A stretch of DNA of 64,000 nucleotides from Acidipropionibacterium sp. (lineage in GTDB: Bacteria > Actinomycetota > Actinomycetes > Propionibacteriales > Propionibacteriaceae). Positions 57,554 to 64,000 of the stretch are shown here, piece by piece. Positions within the stretch are counted from its first letter, which is position 1. Each line of letters starts with the position of its first letter. The notes under the pieces are model-generated. The model was not told the DNA's origin. It saw only the letters and a program-made list of their open reading frames with translations, and ran no database searches. The position numbers and the translations under genes were made by a program. Where the stretch lies: positions 1 through 64,000 of the forward strand of contig JALCLH010000004.1 in assembly GCA_022647765.1 (NCBI GenBank). The letters run 5' to 3'.

Positions 57554-58439
57554 GATACTTCTCCTTGAGTCGTTCGAGTCCATCCTTGCCGAGTGCCGCG
57601 AGCAGAATGCCCTTCCCGGCAGCCCGGACCGCCTCACGCATCTGGCGGGCTGGCCGGGAGATCACCGCATCCCTGACGAGCTCGATGCGGCCGGGAGAGG
57701 CGATGTCGTCGAGGGCGCCGGGGAAGAGTTCCCGGTAGCCGGCAGGATCGGTGAGTCTCCCCCTCATCCGATTGCTCACATTCCGCTCGTGAATGACCTG
57801 CAGCCAACCCGGGGCACCGCTGATCGCGGTCACCGGCATGTGCCGACCCAGCAGGATGTGCCAGTCGCGCCAGGCGGTCTGGGGATCCTCCCAGGTCTCG
57901 ATGACGTTGCAGAAGGCATTGTCGCGGTCGCGCCAGGCATAGCTCCGGTCTCCCGCCTTGACCAGGCCGTCGGTCAGGTAGACCGCCCCCCGGACGCCCT
58001 CCCGTGCGGCGGCCTGGACGCGGGAGACGAAGTCCACCGCGAGCGCGTCGTCGTTGTCCACGTTGGTCGTGATGAGCAGGTCTCCTCCGGCACCGGTCAC
58101 CTCGCGGGCGTCCGCCGCAAGATCGGCCCAACTCACCTCCTCGCGGAACCGGGTCTCCAGAAGCCCCTCCCCGACCAGCGGGGCCAGCCGGTCGAGAAGC
58201 CACGCCGGGCTCTGCGGATCGAGGTACACCAGCCAGCGGACGCCGCCGCCGATCTGGGAGCGCACCGAGGGAACCGTGTAGCGCTCGAAGAGCCTGCACC
58301 CGGCTCAGCAGCCACCCGTCCTGGGCCCGGATCAAGCTCTCGGGACCGCGGGAGGGCAGATTGAACCGGGTGACGAGCAGGTGGTCGATCAGCGGGCCGG
58401 CCGGTGCGTGTGGCTGAGCGCGAGGAAGATCGGTCCCAT
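57540..58439 (-). pseudogene. Putative rhamnosyltransferase, frame broken
   Basis: The N-terminal part is recognisable as HLLVTRFNLPSRGPESLIRA, typical of the putative rhamnosyltransferase family, and the rest as FERYTVPSVRSQI and GGVRWLVYLDPQSPAWL, with an NVDNDDALAV donor/metal motif. At about 58300-58310 one extra base (probably in the GGG run) breaks the frame. The 5' end is also broken: by codon composition the best start is the ATG at 58439 (MGPIFLALSHTHR), after which a base seems missing near 58390-58400. Alternatively the domain is fused to the GT2 protein upstream. Confidence 0.7.
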
Positions 58440-59359
58440 CGCCTCCTGTCCAGAAGTGCGCGCAGTGCCACGCGATGCGTGGGATCGCGCCAGCGCCTCA
58501 GCTCGTGCGCCAGCAGGATGCAGCGGAGCGGACCCGCCGTGGACCGATGATGCTTCTCGGCATAGCGGATCGCATTGACGATGGTTAGCGCGACCAGTTC
58601 CGGTGATCGCCCAGAACCCGCCTCGGTGTGCGTGACGCGCGCCTCGGGCTCGAACCAGACCTCGTGGCCCAGGGCGCGGACCCGGTGGAGGAAATCTGTC
58701 TCCTCCGAGTAGAGGAAGAATCTCTCATCCCACTCCCCGACGTCGTCGGCCACCTGGCGATCAACCAGGAGGGCTGCCCCGGTGGCCCAGTCGATCCGGT
58801 GCGGGCGGGCATACGCCGCAGGCGAACGCACCACCTGCGACAGCATCCCGGGCCGCGAGGGCCAGCGACAGCCGAAGGCGGCATCGCCGGCGGCGGCGAG
58901 GAGGGTGGGCTCCCGCCTGACAGACAGGGTCGGCCGCCCGTCCCCGTCCAGAATGGCGGGCACCACGCAGCCCACCGCGGGCCGGCGAAGCCGTGCGTGC
59001 ATCGCCTGCAGCGAGCCGGGATGCAGGAGCAGATCGGGATTGAGGATGAGGACGCTCCCCGCCTGACCGGCAGAACGCATTCCGAGATTGATACCTGCGG
59101 CATAGCCGATGTTCCCGCCGCCGTCCACGGCAATAACGTCCGCCATCCCCCGGACAAGGGCCAGGGTGCCGTCCGAGGACGCATTGTCGACAACAATGAC
59201 CCGGAGCGAAAGACGATCAGCCGAGTCACGAAGAGACCGCAGCATTTTTCCGATCATCTGGGCGCTGTTGTAGGTCACGACGATGGCGGCCACATCGACC
59301 GGCCCGCCCGGGCCGGCGAAATGACGATCGGCACGCGGCTCGATGTCGGCTTTGTCCAT
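58433..59359 (-). pseudogene. GT2 glycosyltransferase (rhamnosyltransferase type), 3' end unclear
   Basis: A GT-A-fold enzyme of about 300 residues from ATG 59359. It shows AAIVVTYNSA, VIVVDNASSDGT, GGNIGYAAGIN, LILNPDLLLHPGS (the DxD-equivalent), TGAALLVDRQ and ERFFLYSEETDF, a clear WbbL-type GT2 series. Its frame runs on without stopping into the next gene, where codon usage turns poor at about 58435. Either the stop has been lost to an indel or the gene is naturally fused to the rhamnosyltransferase domain, giving about 606 residues. Confidence 0.75.
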
Positions 59360-59685
59360 CGCTCGTCCTGACCATGGTCGGCGGATAAGTTCACGAGAAG
59401 CATTGCACGGGACCGGCCCAGTTCGCGCCAGTGTAGAACAGTCCGCCAACTCGAGTTCGTCCGATGATCGCAGATATTCCTGGATCCATGAGCGCATAGG
59501 CACTCTCCATCAGGCGTTGTCGCCGGCACATCCATAGCTGGGTCCGTGACACCATTCGATGTGACTTAGCGCACTTTCACCGCCATGATGCAGATTTTGA
59601 AGAATCCTTATCTGTTTGTTAGCTTCATCTCAGCTAACCCGAACCGCGTTAGTTCCCAAGTCCTCCCATGAGAGGGTCTCCTTCG
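59360..59685. promoter_or_regulatory. AT-richer divergent promoter region of the polysaccharide locus
   Basis: The 326 bases between the GT2 gene and the beta-helix gene contain the lowest-GC stretch of the window (about 59560-59650). An inverted repeat GTTAGC-9 nt-GCTAAC lies at 59618-59638. A weak pair of hexamers (TTGAAG 59597, TTAGCT 59619) could be a plus-strand promoter. It must start both the long minus-strand operon and the beta-helix gene. No gene is seen here. Confidence 0.45.
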
Positions 59686-61368
59686 ATGTCACACAATTCT
59701 TCTCGGCGGCATTCTCCCCGGCGACGGAGCGTGCTCTGGCGCAGCGGCCTCGCCCTGATCGCGACCTCAGTCGCAGTCGGCGCGGCTCTGGGCACTGCCT
59801 CGAGCCCGGCCCAGGCCGCCTCATCGACCGCGTTCGGCAACTCCACGCCGGCGAGCCTCAGGACGATCACCAAGGGCGCGCCCGCTGAACTCGGGCTCCG
59901 CTTCGTGCCGTCGACCGACGGCACAGTCACCAAGGTGCGCTTCTACAAGCCGGCCAAGAACGCCAGCACCACACCGGCATCCGTGTCCCTGTGGAGCGCC
60001 GACGGCGCCCGCCTCGCCAAGGCTCCGGTGAACAGGACATCCAGGACCGGTTGGATCAGCGTCACGCTCAAGACCCCTGTCAAGCTCTCGGCGAAGAAGG
60101 GCTACGTCGTCTCCACCTTCGCCAAGACCGGAGCCCACCCGGCGACGCGCAACTACTTCGCCCATGCCAGGGAAACCTCGCTGATCACCATGCCCAAGAA
60201 TGCGGGCGTCTACTCCAAGGGCTGGACATCCCGCTTCCCGACTCACACATTCCGGGCCAGCAACTACTGGATCGACACGGAGTTCACCCCGAAGACCAAG
60301 CCCACGGCACCGGCGAAGACCCCGACTGCCAGGCCCACCGCCACGAAGACGGCAACGGCGGCCAAGCCGACTGCCACGACCTCCGCCACCGCGACCAGGC
60401 CCCCGGCCTCGACCGTCAGGCCCACAAGTCCGGCAACTACTGTGAGGCCGCCCGCCACCACGACGCCGTCCGCTCCCGCGACGAGTTCTCCCAGCACCTC
60501 TCTGATGGGCTGGCAGCTCAACGCCAACAATGTCGGTCTGGCGCCCTTCGGACTGAAGTGCTCGAGTCTGCCGCGATACACGGGGTCCCTGACGCCCGCA
60601 GCCGGCACGCACATCTCCGGCGTCCGGATCGTCGGCCACCTCGATCTGCGCAACGGCGGCATCGTCGTCGAGCGCTCCTGCATCCAGCCCGTGGTCGGAG
60701 CCCAAGGGTCCTCCGGTACCGAGTCGATCGTCTCGAACTTCGTCTGCGGCAGGGACTCCTGCCCGGTGATCTCCGACAGGACCATCATCATCCGCGACTC
60801 CGAGATCGACGCCACCGCGGCGCCCGCCTCTCAGATCGCCTCCGCCTGCGCGTTCCGCGGCGTTGGAACTCTTCAGCGCAACTATATGCACGGCATGGGC
60901 AGCGGAATCTGCTTCTACGGCACCGGGACCAGGCACGACGCGATCGCCGAACAGAACTACGTGACCGACCTGCGCTCCTACGGCTCCTCGCATAACGAGG
61001 CCGCCACCATCCGGGACCTCAGTCGCCAACAGAACCCGAACAGAGTGGCGAGGTTCACCGGGAACCGCCTCAGCATCGGGGGCAGCAATGTCACCGCAGG
61101 CCTGTTCATCCAGCCCACCAGCGAGAACATTGACACCATCCGGGTGGACGGCAATCTCATTGAGGGAGCCGGCTACAACCTCTTCCTCAATCAGCCGGGC
61201 TCGGGCGGGAAGTACTCCGACGCGCGAGCCACCAACAACCGCTTCGTCAGCACCGGCTGGGGTCCCTCAGCAGTCCAGGGCGGCTCTGGCTGGGTCCAGT
61301 GGAGCAACAACTACCGCTACAACGCAGCAGCTTCCGGTGCGAGGGGAACTGCCGTGAGCGCCGGCTGA
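59686..61368 (+). CDS. Secreted DUF4082 and parallel beta-helix protein
   Basis: A 560-residue protein. An Arg-rich N-terminus and a signal peptide end near ASSPAQAAS. A DUF4082-like beta-sandwich (about 47-205: LGLRFVPSTDGTVTKVRFYK) follows. Next is a Pro/Thr/Ala-rich linker (about 205-275), then a right-handed beta-helix (about 280-560: MGWQLNANNVGLAPFGL to the end). The C-terminal part matches the lipoprotein at 56518-57553. The start is ATG 59686, with GAGAGGG upstream, rather than ATG 59668. It looks like a cell-surface polysaccharide-binding or lyase-like protein; no catalytic residues could be assigned. Confidence 0.78.
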   Translation: MSHNSSRRHSPRRRSVLWRSGLALIATSVAVGAALGTASSPAQAASSTAFGNSTPASLRTITKGAPAELGLRFVPSTDGTVTKVRFYKPAKNASTTPASVSLWSADGARLAKAPVNRTSRTGWISVTLKTPVKLSAKKGYVVSTFAKTGAHPATRNYFAHARETSLITMPKNAGVYSKGWTSRFPTHTFRASNYWIDTEFTPKTKPTAPAKTPTARPTATKTATAAKPTATTSATATRPPASTVRPTSPATTVRPPATTTPSAPATSSPSTSLMGWQLNANNVGLAPFGLKCSSLPRYTGSLTPAAGTHISGVRIVGHLDLRNGGIVVERSCIQPVVGAQGSSGTESIVSNFVCGRDSCPVISDRTIIIRDSEIDATAAPASQIASACAFRGVGTLQRNYMHGMGSGICFYGTGTRHDAIAEQNYVTDLRSYGSSHNEAATIRDLSRQQNPNRVARFTGNRLSIGGSNVTAGLFIQPTSENIDTIRVDGNLIEGAGYNLFLNQPGSGGKYSDARATNNRFVSTGWGPSAVQGGSGWVQWSNNYRYNAAASGARGTAVSAG

Positions 61369-61391
61369 GGCGCTGCGCGACACCCCCTCAC

Positions 61392-61431
61392 ACGGGTGGC
61401 GAGGCCTCTACCCGAGGCACTCGCCACCCGT
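61392..61431. terminator. Terminator after the beta-helix gene
   Basis: A 12-bp perfect stem (61392-61403 with 61420-61431) is extended inward by a GCCTC/GAGGC pair. It lies 24 bases after the stop codon. Confidence 0.75.
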
Positions 61432-61557
61432 CGTCGTCCCGACTCGGGGTCGTCATCGATTCCGACCGGGACTGAACTCCCTGCCGCTACAGTTCGAGGC
61501 GGGGCGACCCCCCACGACCCCGACGGCACATCCGGCGACGAGAGGGATCGAGACCGA

Positions 61558-63011
61558 ATGACGGCGAGAGAGACCCTCCCCGAGGCCCCCGAGCCTGCGG
61601 GACTGGGCAGGAAGGCGGCCACGGGAGCCGCCTGGAGCGGCGTGAGCACGATCGTGCTGCGACTCGGAAGCGTGCTCGTCGGCATCGTCCTGGCAAGGAT
61701 TCTCACCCCCGACCAGTTCGGGGTGTACGCCATCGCCCTCACCGTCCAGGGAATTCTGATGACCGTCGCCGATCTCGGTCTGTCCGCGGAACTTATCCGC
61801 TCCGACGATCCGGAGAGGATCGCGCCCACGGTGGCCACCTTCGGGCTGATCAGCGGAGCCGGCCTCACCGTCGATCACCACTGTCTTCAGCAACCAGTTG
61901 GCGGAACTGCTGGGAAACAGGGAGGCGAGCCAAGCGATCGCCGTGCTGTCACTGACGATGCTGCTGGCCTGGCGTCTCGATCGTGCCGTACGGCTTGATG
62001 ATGCGCCGCTTCCAGCAGCGCGAGCTGTTCCTCATCAGCGTCGTCGACTTCGTCGTCTCCACTGCGGTGACCTTCGTTCTGATCGCCACCGGCCTCGGCG
62101 TGCTGTCCCTGGCGATTGGCCGCGTCGCCGCACAGGTGGTGTCCAGCACCCTGCAGTTCTTCGCCGCCCGGGTCAGACCGCGATTCGGCATCGATCGCGA
62201 TTCATGGCGCGGTGTGCTCGCCTTCAGCCTGCCCATCGCCGGAGCGAACCTGTTCAACTGGATCCTGTTCAACGTCGACAACATCATCATCGCCAGGATC
62301 GCCGGGGCCACCGCACTCGGCTTCTACGTGCTCGGATTCAACATCGCGAACTGGCCGATGAGCGCTCTGTCGCAGATGGTCCGCTCGATCGCACTGCCCT
62401 ACGTCTCACGGGTGCGCGACGGCGCCGGCGTCCTGCCGATGCTCACCGCCTTCATCTGGTCCCTGGCTCTGCCGGCCGGAGTCACGCTGGCGGCGCTGGC
62501 ATCACCGCTGATTCATGTCATCTACGGCGCGAAGTGGGCCCCCTCGGTCCATGTGCTCGCCGCCCTGGGCATCTACGGGTCTCTCCGCGTGGTCTTCGAG
62601 TTGTTCGCCGGATACCTCTATGCGCGCGGCATCAGCCGGCCGGTGATGTACCTCCAGCTGCTGACTCTGGTGGCGCTGACCGGCAGCATGATCGCGATCA
62701 CTCCCAGGTACGGCATCGTCGGCGCCGCATGGGTCCACGTCGCGGCATCCCTCGTGTTCGTCCTGCCCGGATATCTGGTGATCATCCGGCGCTCCGGGGT
62801 CCGGTTGACAGACCTGCTCGGAACCTGCCTGCGGCCGACCCTGGCCACCATCCCCGCCTGCGCCGCGGCTCTCATCGCCTCCCGCTGCATCCCCTCTCCG
62901 CTGGTGGCACTGCTCGTGGGCGGTGCCGGCGCGGTGGTCGTGTATCTGGTCGTGATGGGCGGGTGGCTCCTGGCCCGGCTGAGGACGATTCGCACGCCCG
63001 CAACCATCTGA
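61558..63011 (+). pseudogene. Wzx-like oligosaccharide flippase, frame broken twice
   Basis: A membrane protein of the MVF/MATE polysaccharide transporter family, 483 residues with about 12 to 14 helices once two extra bases are removed. The N-terminal LGRKAATGAAWSGVSTIVLR and LARILTPDQFGVYAIALT are typical of Wzx. Breaks lie near 61873 (GAGLTV then ITTVFSNQLAELL) and near 61970 (LTMLLA then GVSIVPYGLMMRRF). Neither lies in a homopolymer. Its job would be to flip lipid-linked repeat units for the Wzy-like enzyme. The 190 bases upstream hold a terminator and no gene. Confidence 0.82.
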
Positions 63012-63023
63012 CACCGCCCGGCG

Positions 63024-64000
63024 TCACACCCCTCGGACCTCCTCCTCGAGGATCCGGACGATGTCGGACTGTGCCCTGGTCCAGCCGACCTGCCGCACCG
63101 AGACGGCGATCTTCGTCTCGTCACCGGCCGGCCTGCGGTAGGCGCGGCTGAGTGCTTCAGCGATGCCGCCGGGAGTCGGGAACGCCCATGCCACATTGTC
63201 GTTGTCGAGGTCGGCGCGGGAGTGGACGGAGTCGTTGACGACGGCGACGACGCCGGCGGCCAGCATCTCCTCGGCAACCAGCGAGATGTTGGTGAAAGAC
63301 ATCGCAAGCCCCGCCCGGCAGGAGTTGTAGAGGTCATTGAGCTGCTCGGGGGTCATCCGCCCGTGCTGGATCGCCGGAAAGGGCAGGTCCGCGACCGTCT
63401 CACCATAGAAATGGATATCGGCCTGCGGATGCATCTGGTGAAACCGTTCCAGCGCCATCCGGGCCAGCCAGTAGCCGCGACGCGGCACATCGGGCTTCGC
63501 GTAGAATACGACGCCGGTGCGGGGCCTGTCATCCAGCAACCGATAGACCGAGGTGTCACAGCCGAAGTCGGTGACGTCGGGTTCGATACCGATCTCGGAG
63601 CGCAGCAGCCGCCCGACCATTCCGCCCAGGGCGATGCACCGGAAGCCGAACCGGTATGTGTCCTCGGCCAGCGAGTACAGGGACCCACGAGGGTAGAAGT
63701 AGGGCTCGAAATCCTGGATGAAGTACAGCCTGCGCATCGGATCCGTGCCATGGGTCGCCAGGACGTGAGCGGACTCCCAGGAGGAGGCCACGCAGGCGTC
63801 CACGGCACTGATCCCATCGTGGACATCGCGGATGTCAGCGCGGATGTCCGGCCACCACTGCCGAATCACGGCCTCCTGCTTGGCGATATCGCCGCCGTAC
63901 CTGTCATAGAGGAAGAGGGTGCATCGATGGCCGGCGTGTTCGACCGCCTCGACCATTCTGAGCAGAGTGGTGTGCCCGCCCGACCCGGCGGCCGGCGGCG
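63024..64000 (-). CDS. Glycosyltransferase (WsaF/GT4-type), 5' end beyond the window
   Basis: The open frame continues through the window edge; the first visible residues PPAAGSGGHTTLLRMVEAVE are the Gly-rich nucleotide-binding start of a GT-B enzyme, so ATG 63956 is internal. Further motifs are FIQDFEPYFYPRGSLY, VVFYAKPDVPRRGYWLA and EEMLAAGVVAVVND (donor site). It resembles the WsaF-type rhamnosyltransferases. It converges on wzx with 12 bases between the stops. Confidence 0.8.
   Translation of the reverse strand, partial: PPAAGSGGHTTLLRMVEAVEHAGHRCTLFLYDRYGGDIAKQEAVIRQWWPDIRADIRDVHDGISAVDACVASSWESAHVLATHGTDPMRRLYFIQDFEPYFYPRGSLYSLAEDTYRFGFRCIALGGMVGRLLRSEIGIEPDVTDFGCDTSVYRLLDDRPRTGVVFYAKPDVPRRGYWLARMALERFHQMHPQADIHFYGETVADLPFPAIQHGRMTPEQLNDLYNSCRAGLAMSFTNISLVAEEMLAAGVVAVVNDSVHSRADLDNDNVAWAFPTPGGIAEALSRAYRRPAGDETKIAVSVRQVGWTRAQSDIVRILEEEVRGV

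Noticed and set aside
61873-61970. Phase-variable switching of the polysaccharide genes
   Set aside because: The broken sites are runs of 2-4 bases or not runs at all, far too short for slipped-strand switching.

Overview
The window is a high-GC actinobacterial chromosome segment, most likely from the Propionibacteriaceae (an Acidipropionibacterium/Propionibacterium-type organism). Pointers are a GatCAB transamidosome, a GlgE-type glycogen pathway, the mismatch endonuclease NucS, a methylmalonyl-CoA epimerase-like gene and a PduO-type cobalamin adenosyltransferase (propionate/B12 metabolism). Two blocks also match gene neighbourhoods known from Mycobacterium: gatCBA / ACT protein / MetE-like / mnmA / cysteine desulfurase, and atp operon / DUF2550 / cobalamin adenosyltransferase / nucS / mce. 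The genus is an inference; the phylum is well supported.

Layout. 0.1-8.5 kb: tRNA maturation block on the minus strand (gatB, gatA, gatC, mnmA, cysteine desulfurase, a core MetE-like protein) with two small membrane proteins and an ACT-domain protein. 8.7-18.2 kb: alpha-glucan block (glgX, glgP, glgE, a 58-residue small ORF, glgB). 18.3-23.9 kb: a PTS EIIBCA permease facing a GH65 phosphorylase plus beta-phosphoglucomutase operon. 24.0-25.5 kb: a complete IS4-family insertion sequence. 25.6-34.6 kb: housekeeping genes (YbbN-like, pgm, PH-domain protein, epimerase-like, DivIVA/Scy-like coiled coil, nucS, zinc protein, hydrolase, cobalamin adenosyltransferase, DUF2550). 34.7-42.6 kb: complete atp operon on the minus strand with two small membrane proteins at its head. 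42.6-64 kb: a cell-surface polysaccharide locus (Wzx flippase, Wzy polymerase, two Wzz-like proteins, at least five glycosyltransferase modules, two related secreted beta-helix proteins). It also carries an unusual biochemical module: a stand-alone acyl carrier protein, an AMP-forming ligase, two asparagine-synthase-type amidotransferases, an NAD-synthase-like ATP pyrophosphatase, a serine-acetyltransferase-like enzyme and an SGNH-like secreted protein. I consider this module the most promising undescribed system in the window.

Quality caveat. At least seven otherwise conserved genes are interrupted by single-base indels (gatB twice, beta-phosphoglucomutase, the first asnB, wzy, one beta-helix gene, the rhamnosyltransferase/GT2 pair, wzx twice). 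Both halves of each protein are well conserved and one affected gene (gatB) should be essential, so most of these are probably sequence errors rather than real pseudogenes. They are typed pseudogene only because the frame is broken as given. Most very long ORFs on the strand opposite the genes are shadows caused by the GC-rich codon usage.
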